Positions 54,769 to 62,824 of a stretch of 64,000 nt of DNA are shown piece after piece. The DNA is taken from positions 62,001 to 126,000 of the forward strand of contig CBDDCY010000008.1 in assembly GCA_965226435.1 (NCBI GenBank). The letters run 5' to 3'. Below the pieces are notes generated by a model. That model searched no databases and was not told the origin of the DNA. It worked only from the letters and a program-made list of their open reading frames with translations. The translations under genes and the position numbers were made by a program. Position 1 is the stretch's first letter; each line of letters starts with the position of its first letter. The stretch comes from UBA6623 sp965226435. Its GTDB lineage: Bacteria; Acidobacteriota; Terriglobia; Bryobacterales; UBA6623.

Positions 54769-56235
54769 TTACTTCAGTGAACGACGGGACGCTTCGAGTT
54801 TGGCCTGCAAGCTTTGCTTGGCGGCCACCGCCCGAGGATCTTCGGAAGCGATAAGATTGCGGCGCTCGTCGGGATCGGCGGAGAGGTGATATAACTCGTC
54901 CTTTCCCGGATTCGAGAAATCGCGAACCAGTTTCCATTCGGGCGTGCGATAGCCGTACTGTTCGGTCTGTTCGAAATGATACTGCTTGTACTCGGCGAAC
55001 AGGTCGTTGTTCCACCCAGGGGACGCTCCCTTCAGCAAGGCCGTGAGATCGCGGCCGCGGATGAAAACTCCGTCGGGCAACGGAACGCCGGCCATCCCGA
55101 GCAGCGTCGGGTACCAATCGAGATTCGTGGTCGTTTGCTCGATCACGGTGCCAGGCGCAATCACGCCCGGCCAACGTACCGCCGCGGGAACGCGCAACGA
55201 GCGGTCATAGAGATTCGCGCGGTTGTCGCGGCGATCCGTCAGAATCCAGCGGCCGTTGCCTTTGTGCCAGATGCCGTTGTGTCCCATGTTGAAGCCGTGG
55301 TCGCTGGTGAAAATCACGACGGTGTTGTCTCGCAGCCCCAGTTCGTCCAGGGCGGCCATCAGCCTGCCGACGTTGCGATCGACGCTTGCGACGCTCGCCA
55401 GATACTCGCGAGTCATGCGGCGCAGTCGAGGTACGTCGAGTTTGGGGTAGTCGGGGTTGGGGATGCGGACGTCGAGATCGCGAAACCTTTCCCAGTCCGC
55501 GTCGCTAAGGGGCAGCCAGGTGCGATCGCCGTCTGGTGTGCGGTTGGCGGTATTGGCGTGCGGGGCCCAAAAGTGAACACTGAGTGAAAACGGCCCCTCT
55601 CTGGGGCGGTTCATGAAGTCGATCGCGAAGTCGGTGAGAATGTCGGGCGTGTAGCCTTCGATCCGTCGCATCGTGCCGTCGACTTCGACTTCCGGGTCTT
55701 TCGAAATACTTCCCCCGGTCCGCCAGCCCGCGAAGAAACCGAACCCGGCTCGGGTCGGGTGGTAGCGGTCTTTCTTGCCAAGATGCCATTTCCCGATCAG
55801 GCCGGTATCGTATCCGGCCGCTTGTAAGACTTCGGGCCAGGTGACGGTTTCGGGGTCCAAGCCGAGGTCGGGTTCGGCGGAATGGTTGAGAAAATCGGTA
55901 ATCCCCAACTCGCTTCCGTAGCGGCTCGTCATCATCGCCGCCCGCGACGGGCTGCAAACCGGCGTTGTGGTGAAGCTGTTGGTGAAGCGCGCCCCTTGGG
56001 CGAAGAGGCGGTCGAGGTTGGGCGTATGCGCGTCGCTTTCGCCCTCGCGGCTCAACGCCCAAGCGGCCTGGTCATCGGTGTAGAGAAACAGAAAGTTCGG
56101 CCGTGCTTCCGCTTCGGGGACAGCGTCGGGAACCGCATCGCCGCATGAAACGGCTGCAAGCATGGCGAGTAGCGCGGGGACGAAAGCGGTTCGGGTCGGC
56201 GAGAATACCCCGAGCGGTAAGCAGAGGAGCGGCAT
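54769..56235 (-). CDS. Sulfatase lipoprotein (arylsulfatase family)
   Basis: A 488-residue formylglycine sulfatase. The N-terminal signal ends in a lipobox with C31 (MLAAVSCGD), so it should be anchored in a membrane facing outward. Metal ligands DD at 54-55 (LYTDDQAAW); CSPSR modification motif at 94-98; GLIGKWHLGKKDRYHPTRAG near 150; HFWAPHANT; and the second metal site IFTSDHGFNMGHNGIW near 310. The C-terminus has DELYHLSADPDERRNLI, usual for the family. An anaerobic maturase or FGE is not in the window. Substrate unknown. Confidence 0.92.
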   Translation of the reverse strand: MPLLCLPLGVFSPTRTAFVPALLAMLAAVSCGDAVPDAVPEAEARPNFLFLYTDDQAAWALSREGESDAHTPNLDRLFAQGARFTNSFTTTPVCSPSRAAMMTSRYGSELGITDFLNHSAEPDLGLDPETVTWPEVLQAAGYDTGLIGKWHLGKKDRYHPTRAGFGFFAGWRTGGSISKDPEVEVDGTMRRIEGYTPDILTDFAIDFMNRPREGPFSLSVHFWAPHANTANRTPDGDRTWLPLSDADWERFRDLDVRIPNPDYPKLDVPRLRRMTREYLASVASVDRNVGRLMAALDELGLRDNTVVIFTSDHGFNMGHNGIWHKGNGRWILTDRRDNRANLYDRSLRVPAAVRWPGVIAPGTVIEQTTTNLDWYPTLLGMAGVPLPDGVFIRGRDLTALLKGASPGWNNDLFAEYKQYHFEQTEQYGYRTPEWKLVRDFSNPGKDELYHLSADPDERRNLIASEDPRAVAAKQSLQAKLEASRRSLK

Positions 56236-56547
56236 GGGGTGATTCTACTCGGTTCGGCATGTCCAAATCCTCCCCGGCAAACTCGGCGCCGACTCGACGA
56301 GCAAGCCGTGATTTTTCATACGTTTCAAAAGCCGCGACAAGCGGCGGCGGGTCAGCGAGAGCGGCGGCCGCGGAACCCCTAACCTACCGGCCTGGAACAC
56401 GATGTGGGTTTTCCGAAAAATTCACGCGGCGGGCCTACGCATGTCCGGAAGTTAACGTCGCGAATCGCGCCGGCACGCCCCTTAGGAGTGTGCTAGTCTG
56501 CCCAAAGTAGGGTCGTGCGGGCCCGCCCCGCGGAGCGGAGGATCTCC
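56236..56547. other. 312-bp divergent intergenic region
   Basis: Lies between the lipoprotein sulfatase and the poly-Gly/TPR gene. No repeat family, clear promoter or coding frame was recognised; a CGGAGGAT ribosome site precedes the downstream start. Confidence 0.5.
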
Positions 56548-57873
56548 ATGAAAAAATCGGTATTTGGAATCTTGATTCTGACGCTTGTCGCGACGCTGGG
56601 CCTTTGGGGTCAGCAAGGCGGGGGGGGCGGAGGTGGAGGCACCGGCCGAGGCGGAGGCGGCGGAGGCGGCGGAGGCGGCGGGGGTGGCAGCACCGGCGGT
56701 CGCCCGGGCGGACAAGGCGGGCAGGGCGGCCAAGGGCAGCAGGGCGGTTTGGGGGGCGGGCGGCAAGATCCCTTCGGTCGTCAGGGTATAGGGCAGCCGC
56801 AGATGCGTCAGCGCCCGATTTTCCTATCCGGTAAAGTCCTGCTCGATGACGGCGGCGCGCCGCCTGAATCCGTGACCATCGTGCGGAGCTGCAACGGACA
56901 GCGCTTCCCCGAAACCTATACCGACACCAAGGGTCGCTTCAGTTTCGAGGTTGGAGGGAATTCCGCCGCCTTTGCGGATGCGAGTATGAGCGGCGCCCCA
57001 AGTCAAGGAAGCCTCCGAGGTTTGGGAGGGTACCGAGGGGGCGGCTTAGACCCCGCCGGCGGGGTGGGCGGCCTGGGCGGAGCGGGTTTCGACCAACTCG
57101 ACTTGAGCGGTTGCGACCTCCGGGCGGACCTGCCCGGCTATCGGTCCGAGATCATTGCGCTGGGACGCCGGCGTGTTTTCGACAATCCCGATGTCGGGAC
57201 CATCATTTTGAAGCGGCTCGGGGGTGTCAAGGGCCACTCGGTGAGCGTGACCACTCTCGCCGCTCCCAAGAAAGCTAAGAAGGCCTACGAGAAAGCGTCC
57301 AAGGAGTTGCGCAAGAAGAACGCCGCGGCCCGCAAGCCGGAAAAAGCGATTCAAGAACTCGAAAGAGCCGTGGCGGAATATCCTGAGTACGCGGCGGCCT
57401 GGACTCTGTTGGGAGAGACCAAGATGAAAATGAGGGACGCGGAAGGGGCGCGGGCCGCCTTCGAGCGTGCTCTCGCCGCCGATTCCAAATATCTCAAACC
57501 CTACGGGCCTTTGCTTCAGCTTGAAATGCAGCAACGGCGCTGGAGTGAAGCCGACGAGCTTGCCGATCAAGTCCTCAAGCTGAACCCGATGCTGTCGAAC
57601 ATCCGCTATTTCCAAGCTGTCGCGCGCTTCAACGGCGGTCATCTCGACGCCGCCGAGGAATCGGCCAAGGAGTTAGCGGCGAGCCCGGACGCCGGCCGCT
57701 TCCCGCAAGTCCAGCACCTGCTGGGTATGATTCAAGCCAAGAAGGGGAACTTCGTCCAGGCGGCGACCGCCTACCGCAGCTTCGTGGCCGCCCAGCCCGG
57801 ATCCCCGCAAGCGTCCAGACTGCAGCGTCAAATGACGGAGTGGGAAGCGCTCGGAGTCATTCCCAAGCAGTGA
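56548..57873 (+). CDS. Exported protein with poly-glycine region and TPR repeats
   Basis: A 441-residue protein from ATG 56548, which begins a signal peptide (KKSVFGILILTLVATLGLWG). Residues about 22-75 are almost pure glycine with Q, R and S, encoded by GGC/GGA repeats. A carboxypeptidase regulatory-like segment follows (FLSGKVLLDDGGAPPESVTI; TYTDTKGRFSFEVG). The C-terminal 200 residues form TPR helices (AIQELERAVAEYPEYAAAW, ARAAFERALAADSKYLKPYG, LLGMIQAKKGNFVQAATAYR). Similar proteins are common in Acidobacteriota; the role is probably as a periplasmic protein-interaction scaffold. The glycine run is a likely site of length variation. Confidence 0.8.
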   Translation: MKKSVFGILILTLVATLGLWGQQGGGGGGGGTGRGGGGGGGGGGGGGSTGGRPGGQGGQGGQGQQGGLGGGRQDPFGRQGIGQPQMRQRPIFLSGKVLLDDGGAPPESVTIVRSCNGQRFPETYTDTKGRFSFEVGGNSAAFADASMSGAPSQGSLRGLGGYRGGGLDPAGGVGGLGGAGFDQLDLSGCDLRADLPGYRSEIIALGRRRVFDNPDVGTIILKRLGGVKGHSVSVTTLAAPKKAKKAYEKASKELRKKNAAARKPEKAIQELERAVAEYPEYAAAWTLLGETKMKMRDAEGARAAFERALAADSKYLKPYGPLLQLEMQQRRWSEADELADQVLKLNPMLSNIRYFQAVARFNGGHLDAAEESAKELAASPDAGRFPQVQHLLGMIQAKKGNFVQAATAYRSFVAAQPGSPQASRLQRQMTEWEALGVIPKQ

Positions 57874-57934
57874 TGCAGTCGCGGGCAGTGACGGGCTCTG
57901 AGCCGGTAACCCCGGAAGTACTCGTGGCCCCGCG

Positions 57935-57959
57935 GTGGGGCAGGTCTCCAGGCCTGCCC
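57935..57959. repeat. REP-like element, GGCAGGTCTCCAGGCC family, copy 2
   Basis: Identical in 25 bp to the copy at 53659. It sits between convergent genes and ends 1 bp before the serS stop codon. Confidence 0.9.
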
Positions 57960-57960
57960 T

Positions 57961-59253
57961 CTACCCAAGATCTCCCGTCGGCGAAATCCGCTCGGCACTA
58001 AGATAAGGCCGCAAAGCCTCGGGAATCACAATACTCCCGTCCTTCTCCTGGTAGTTCTCGACAATCGCCACCCAGGTTCGCCCGATTGCCAGTCCACTGC
58101 CGTTGATCGTGTGAACGAATCGCGCCTTCCCCTTCTTCGCATCCGGGTCGCGGTAGCGAATCCCCGCCCGCCGGGCTTGGAAACTTTCAAAGTTGCTGCA
58201 GGAAGAGATTTCCTTGAACTCCTGTTGGCCGGGAAGCCAAACCTCGACGTCGTAGGTCTTGGCGCTCGCGAACCCGATGTCGCCCGAACACAAAACCACC
58301 GTGCGATAAGGCAAGCCCAGCCGTTGCAGAATGTCTTCGGCGTCGGCGGTGAGTGACTCGAGTTCGTCGTAGCTCTGCTCGGGCAGCGCGAACTTCACCA
58401 TCTCCACTTTCTGAAACTGGTGTTGGCGAATAATGCCGCGCACATCCCGCCCATAAGACCCGGCCTCGCTGCGGAAGCAGGGCGTGTAGGCCGTCAGCTT
58501 GATCGGGAACCGCGAGGCTTCGAGCGTCTCCCCGGCGAACAGATTCGTTACCGGCACCTCGGCGGTGGGGATCAGCCAGAAGTCGGAATCCTCGATCTTG
58601 AAGAGGTCTTCGGCGAATTTCGGAAGCTGTCCGGTACCGAACAAGCTGTTCGAGTTCACCATGAAGGGCGGCAGGACCTCGGTATAGCCGTGTTCGCGAG
58701 TGTGAACATCGAGCATGAAGTTCATCAGAGCGCGTTCGAGTTTGGCGCCGGCGTTCCAATAGACGGCGAAACGCGCGCCGGTAATCTTGGCGGCGCGCTC
58801 GAAATCGAGAATGCCCGATTCGGGACCGAGATCCCAATGCGCTTTCGGTTCGAAGTCGAACTCGCGCGGGGTTCCCCAGCGGCGCGCCTCGACATTGTCG
58901 GCTTCGCTTGTACCCCGGGGCACCGACTCGTGGGGCACGTTGGGCACGCCCCGCAGTACCTCTTGCAGCGACTCGTCGAGTTGCTCTACGTTCCCTTCGA
59001 GTTCTTTTACCCGGGCGCCGATATCTCGGCTTGCGCGGATAGCCTCGTCGGCGTTCTCGCCCGCCTTTTTTGCTTTGGCCACTTCGGCGCTGATTGAATT
59101 GCGTTCCGCCTTGAGGCCTTCGATTTCCGTGACGGCGGCGCGTCGACGCGCGTCGATTTCCCGGAAGCCGCCCAGCCAATCGGTCTCGCCTCGCCTGGCC
59201 AGCCGTGCTTGCACGTCGTCGAAGTTCTTACGTAAATACCCCAGATCGAGCAT
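57961..59253 (-). CDS. serS: Seryl-tRNA synthetase
   Basis: Charges tRNA-Ser with serine. The 430-residue protein starts at ATG 59253 (MLDLGYLRKNFDDVQARLAR); the longer frame from 59310 is not family-like. Order: N-terminal coiled-coil arm that grips tRNA (about 30-105), class II motif 1 near 175-200, motif 2 (FRSEAGSYGRDVRGIIRQHQ) near 260, and motif 3 (NGSGLAIGRTWVAIVENYQ) near 380. All expected blocks are present, including TAEVPVTNLFAGE. An essential housekeeping gene. Confidence 0.97.
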   Translation of the reverse strand: MLDLGYLRKNFDDVQARLARRGETDWLGGFREIDARRRAAVTEIEGLKAERNSISAEVAKAKKAGENADEAIRASRDIGARVKELEGNVEQLDESLQEVLRGVPNVPHESVPRGTSEADNVEARRWGTPREFDFEPKAHWDLGPESGILDFERAAKITGARFAVYWNAGAKLERALMNFMLDVHTREHGYTEVLPPFMVNSNSLFGTGQLPKFAEDLFKIEDSDFWLIPTAEVPVTNLFAGETLEASRFPIKLTAYTPCFRSEAGSYGRDVRGIIRQHQFQKVEMVKFALPEQSYDELESLTADAEDILQRLGLPYRTVVLCSGDIGFASAKTYDVEVWLPGQQEFKEISSCSNFESFQARRAGIRYRDPDAKKGKARFVHTINGSGLAIGRTWVAIVENYQEKDGSIVIPEALRPYLSAERISPTGDLG

Positions 59254-59409
59254 GGAATCCCAGTGTAACGTAGAGTCAGGGAAACAGCTCTGGGAACCGT
59301 CCCGCCTCACGGCCCGAGGCGGCGCGGCCCGGCGAACCGAAAACCTTATGCCGTGGGCCGGCTCCCGGCGGTACGCTTCTCGCGTCCTGGGACTTCCACC
59401 AGCGGGCTG
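59254..59409. other. Short intergenic region
   Basis: 156 bp between serS and the remnant upstream of it. Nothing recognised. Confidence 0.4.
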
Positions 59410-59570
59410 CTAATCGACCGCCGCGGAAACGGTGATTTGGACGAAAGCGTTGCGTTCGTCGCTGCCGCCCTCGCGATGAATCAAGAAGATCCCGATCATG
59501 TCGCGTTCGGGATCGAGGAAACAGAAAGTTCCGTAGCGGCCCCCGTGACCGTAGGTTCCCACCGAAGCAG
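59410..59570 (-). pseudogene. C-terminal remnant of a beta-lactamase-family serine hydrolase
   Basis: The frame ending at 59410 reads VGTYGHGGRYGTFCFLDPER, then DMIGIFLIHREGGSDERNAF. This matches the end of penicillin-binding protein/class C beta-lactamase-like hydrolases, where the HGG triad motif lies near the C-terminus. The frame stays open upstream to 59784, but that part has no family features, and the SxxK and YxN motifs are absent. It is a gene end left by a deletion. Confidence 0.6.
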
Positions 59571-59837
59571 GCTTTGGCGAACGTTCCGCAACACGGCGTC
59601 GAACTCCAAACTGAGCCGCGCACGTCAGTAAGCGGTGTGAGACGAGGCCCTTCAGCACGAAGGACGGTGGCGGAAGCGCGGTGCAGGCAACGCGGGAATG
59701 TTCCCGCCGATAAATCAGCAACAGTGCCGGTTTCGATCGTTTGGCGGCGAGTGAGCCCGCGGGCGATCTTCCCGGGATCACCACTGTCCGAGGATCCAGG
59801 GCGGCTTCATCGGATACCGCTTACTAACGTGCGCGGC

Positions 59838-59978
59838 TCAGTTTGACTGCTCCCAATATTTCGGGCCGGGGCGCGGGTCGAGCAGCGCGAAGACCTCCCC
59901 GGCCAATTCCGAGACGAACCGTGCGCCGGTGGCATACACGGCCGGGTCCCAGCTATCGAGTTTGCGTTCCGAGTCCAC
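59838..59978 (-). pseudogene. 46-codon gene fragment after the cyclase gene
   Basis: GTG 59978 begins 2 bp after the cyclase stop. The peptide reads WDPAVYATGARFVSELAGEV, then FALLDPRPGPKYWEQSN. The first part resembles the N-terminus of a SAM methyltransferase just before its glycine motif; the end recalls a segment in some M1 peptidases. Too short to be either. Probably the broken start of a second gene in the cyclase operon. Confidence 0.35.
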
Positions 59979-59980
59979 GC

Positions 59981-60916
59981 CTACTCATCCCGGGGCACGA
60001 AGGCGATGGCGCGGGTGGGGCTGCCGCTTTGATCGACGACCTTGAGAGGCAGAGCAAGATAGTAGGCCCCGCGGGGAGGGAGTTGGTCGAGATTGGTCAA
60101 CATTTCGGACCAGCTCATGCCGTGGCGCAGGCCGGCGAGGTGCGTAGGGCCGCCGCCTTCGGCATAGCCCATGCTGGCGCCGTCGGTTCCCAAGTGTTTG
60201 ACGCCTTTGTCGTTGAGGTAATCCATCACCTCGGGGACGGGCGCGGGCCAGCCGGGCGCGGTCTTGAGCTTCACCGGCGCCAGCGTAAGGCGCTCGCCTT
60301 CCGGGAGAGGCTTGTAATAGGCGTTGGTGTAGCCGCTATAAAACAACACCACGTCGCCCGCCTCGATCTCACCGTTATCCTGTTCCCATTGCTTCACCAT
60401 CTCGACGGTGATTTTGGGACTCAACCCGGCCTCGGCCGCGTCACGAATCGCCGTCACGTCAATCACCGTCGCCGGTCCCATCAAGTGACCGAGCGGATAC
60501 TTGTCGCCGGTGACCGCGCCCATCGGGCCGGCGAATTCCAAGCCGCTGCCGGGCGGCGGAATAAAGTGCGCCGGGAAATCAAGTTGCGTGCCGGTGTGCT
60601 CGTCAATGATGTAGCGTTGCGCGTAATAAGGCCCGATGCTCGTTTTCTCGACGGTGCCGAAGGTGCTCTCTTGGGGTGTGAACCAATTAGCGGTCCAGCG
60701 CTGAAAGGGCGGATTGGTGACCCAGTGGGCGGGCAAGTTTTCATTGAGCAGAACGGTTAGGTCGACGATCTTCGACTTGCCGGCGATCGCCGCGAAATCC
60801 GGCCCGGCGGCTTCAGCCATGGGCAAGATCGAGGAGGGCCCTTCCGAAGGCCGCTGGGAACAGCTCGTAAGGAGCAGGAGAAGACACGGTAGGGTCGAAA
60901 AGGCGACGTTTTTCAT
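59981..60916 (-). CDS. Cyclase-family metal hydrolase, lipoprotein (kynurenine formamidase-like)
   Basis: A 311-residue protein from ATG 60916; the longer frame from 60967 is less likely. The lipoprotein signal is LPCLLLLLTSCSQ (cysteine near 19). The cyclase/KynB metal motif HTGTQLDFPAHF lies near 105-116, followed by GDVVLFYSGYTNAYY near 185 and LGTDGASMGYAEGGGPTHLA near 242. The family (PF04199) includes kynurenine formamidase and isatin hydrolase, which bind a divalent metal. Outer-membrane or periplasmic location is unusual for formamidase, so a different cyclic amide or lactone may be the substrate. Confidence 0.85.
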   Translation of the reverse strand: MKNVAFSTLPCLLLLLTSCSQRPSEGPSSILPMAEAAGPDFAAIAGKSKIVDLTVLLNENLPAHWVTNPPFQRWTANWFTPQESTFGTVEKTSIGPYYAQRYIIDEHTGTQLDFPAHFIPPPGSGLEFAGPMGAVTGDKYPLGHLMGPATVIDVTAIRDAAEAGLSPKITVEMVKQWEQDNGEIEAGDVVLFYSGYTNAYYKPLPEGERLTLAPVKLKTAPGWPAPVPEVMDYLNDKGVKHLGTDGASMGYAEGGGPTHLAGLRHGMSWSEMLTNLDQLPPRGAYYLALPLKVVDQSGSPTRAIAFVPRDE

Positions 60917-61082
60917 GGTGGAAATCCTTGAGGCGCGCGCCGGGCGGTTTGGTACGCGTGCCCGCAAGATTCTAGCACGCAGGCGTCCGCCGAGATAAGG
61001 ATTGCGCCTTCAGCGTGCCCGGATCGGCGTGCGTGCCGACATGACCGGCCCGCCGCCCTCGGCACCGCGGCGCCGATCGTTC

Positions 61083-61955
61083 TTAGAGGGAATCGAACAG
61101 GATGGCGGCTTCGCTCGATGCGCTGATCTTGCGGTCGAGGATTTCGCGGATTCGCTTGCAACGGCCCACTAGACCCTCGATCTCCGCCTTTTCGAGGTAG
61201 GAACCCAGTTCGGCGGTGACGGTTTCGTGGGAGAGGTTGCCCAAGGCTTGGTGGATTGCGCGGGGGCAACGCGTGATGTTTTTCGGCGCGCGGGGTTTCT
61301 TGGGCCGCCGAAAACCTCGTGTGAAATCAATCAGGCGGACATCCCAATTGTTGGTGATCAACATATTGCCCAGATTGGGGTCGCTGTTGGCGACCAACTG
61401 ATGAAACACACGCAGCGCATAGAGTTGATGGGCCCATTTCGTCGTTTGTTCCTTTGGAGGGGCGATTTTCTTTTGGTAGCGGTCCTTTTCCATCATCATC
61501 ACGTCGTCGACCCACCATGTGAACGCGGCGGGGGTGCCTTTGAACTTGCGTTCAACCGATACGGGGACCATATCGAGCCCGATGAGGCGGTCGAGCTTGT
61601 AGGCGGCGATGTTGAATTTGTAGCTGTCACGAAAAGCGTACTCGACGCCGGCGGCGGATTCGTGTTTGCGTTTGCGGACGTTGACGGTTTGAATGTGGGC
61701 GTCGTGGGTGATCTTGCCGTCGCTGAGCGTGGCGCGCAGGCTGCCGGTTACGCCGATGCCGATACGCTTGGATTGGATGACTTCCGCGCTGCGCAGGAAT
61801 TGTTCCTTTTCGAAATCGGAAAGAGAGGCCGGGGAAGATCCCGGATTTTCAGCGGAAACGGGAGGAACCACCAAAAAGGCCAAAGCCGCCGCGAGGCAAA
61901 TCAATTTACCGCGAGCCGCGGACGATGGGGTGTTGCCGCGTTTCTGAATGGTCAT
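61083..61955 (-). CDS. Secreted protein with a kinase-like fold (Fam20/HipA/PI-kinase-like)
   Basis: A 290-residue protein with a Sec signal peptide (ICLAAALAFLVVPPVSAE, about 19-36). The core has a lysine-bearing strand (YAFRDSYKFNIAAYKLDRLI), then FHQLVANSDPNLGNMLITNN with D192 and N197, and VRLIDFTRGF with D210. The order D-x-N-x-x-N followed by a [LI]D-[FL] motif is the catalytic and metal-binding layout of atypical kinases such as Fam20C, HipA and PI4K-like proteins. ATP use outside the cytoplasm would be unusual in bacteria. No neighbour indicates the target. The call is by motif pattern only. Confidence 0.55.
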   Translation of the reverse strand: MTIQKRGNTPSSAARGKLICLAAALAFLVVPPVSAENPGSSPASLSDFEKEQFLRSAEVIQSKRIGIGVTGSLRATLSDGKITHDAHIQTVNVRKRKHESAAGVEYAFRDSYKFNIAAYKLDRLIGLDMVPVSVERKFKGTPAAFTWWVDDVMMMEKDRYQKKIAPPKEQTTKWAHQLYALRVFHQLVANSDPNLGNMLITNNWDVRLIDFTRGFRRPKKPRAPKNITRCPRAIHQALGNLSHETVTAELGSYLEKAEIEGLVGRCKRIREILDRKISASSEAAILFDSL

Positions 61956-62056
61956 GACACAGTCTCCTTGGAAAGAACCGACCGATCTTCCTCTCGGCCT
62001 CTCAATCTGGTACGCGCATTCGCGCGGGGAAAGCGATCATCGAAAACAAAAAAATA

Positions 62057-62085
62057 TTGAACCGGGGAGTGAGGCGCGGTAGAAT
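62057..62085 (+). promoter_or_regulatory. Promoter of the sigma factor/kinase pair
   Basis: TTGAAC (62057-62062), 17 bases, TAGAAT (62080-62085). The predicted start near 62092 precedes a GGGAGG ribosome site and ATG 62115. Confidence 0.65.
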
Positions 62086-62114
62086 TCACAGCAGTTGGGT
62101 CGGGAGGCCCGTCG

Positions 62115-62693
62115 ATGAGCGAGTCGGCCGGGGAGATTACGGCGCTGCTGAAACAGGCCGCCGACGGAGACCAAGACGCCCGCGAGCGTTTTCTGGGATT
62201 GGTCTACGGGCAGTTACGCCGTTTGGCCGGCCATTACATGCGCGGCGAGAGGGGCGACCATACGCTGCAGCCGACGGCGCTGGTTCACGAAGTCTATTTG
62301 CGGCTGTTCGGACAAGATCTCATCGATTGGAAGAATCACTCGCATTTCGTGTGCGGAGCGGCGAGCGCGATGCGGCGGGTCCTGGTGGATCATGCCCGCA
62401 AACGAGCGAGCGCGAAACGAGGGGGCGACGTGAATCAAGTGTCGCTCGAAGAAAGCGCGATGGCGGTGTCGGACGAGACACCGGAGATCTTACTGGCGCT
62501 CGAAGATAGTCTGAGAGAGCTGGAGAAGGTTGATCCGCGGCAGGCGCGCGTCGTCGAATTGCTTTATTTCACCGGGTCGACGCAGGGTGAGGCGGCACAG
62601 GCTTTGGGGCTTTCCGAAATCACGGTTCGGCGGGAATGGCGGTTGGCGCGAGCTTGGCTGCGGGGGCGGATGCGGCGGGAGAGTAGGGCGTAG
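62115..62693 (+). CDS. ECF-type RNA polymerase sigma factor (Sig-70_X6 group)
   Basis: A 192-residue sigma factor. Region 2 spans ITALLKQAADGDQDARERF to VLVDHARKRASAKRG, with the group signature LQPTALVHEVYLRLFG and HFVCGAASAMRRVLVDHARK. Region 4 is LEKVDPRQARVVELLYFTG plus the helix-turn-helix TQGEAAQALGLSEITVRREW. This acidobacterial/planctomycete group is found next to Ser/Thr kinases rather than anti-sigma factors. The kinase gene begins 131 bp downstream in the same direction, so phosphorylation probably controls the sigma factor or its targets. Confidence 0.93.
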   Translation: MSESAGEITALLKQAADGDQDARERFLGLVYGQLRRLAGHYMRGERGDHTLQPTALVHEVYLRLFGQDLIDWKNHSHFVCGAASAMRRVLVDHARKRASAKRGGDVNQVSLEESAMAVSDETPEILLALEDSLRELEKVDPRQARVVELLYFTGSTQGEAAQALGLSEITVRREWRLARAWLRGRMRRESRA

Positions 62694-62699
62694 CATTCA

Positions 62700-62790
62700 G
62701 TGGGGCAGGTGGTCCAGTGGGGCAGGTCTCCAGGCCTGCCCTCTTGCGGTTCCTCTCTCAGCGCTGGGTGGGCCTGGAGACCTGCCCCAC
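62700..62790. repeat. Inverted pair of GGCAGGTCTCCAGGCC elements between sigma factor and kinase
   Basis: A partial copy at 62700-62712, a full copy at 62717-62741 and an inverted copy at 62766-62790. The inverted pair could form a long hairpin in the shared transcript and so adjust kinase expression relative to the sigma factor. Confidence 0.85.
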
Positions 62791-62824
62791 CGAGGCCGAC
62801 TGTCAGGGAGATTGCGATTCGCGA

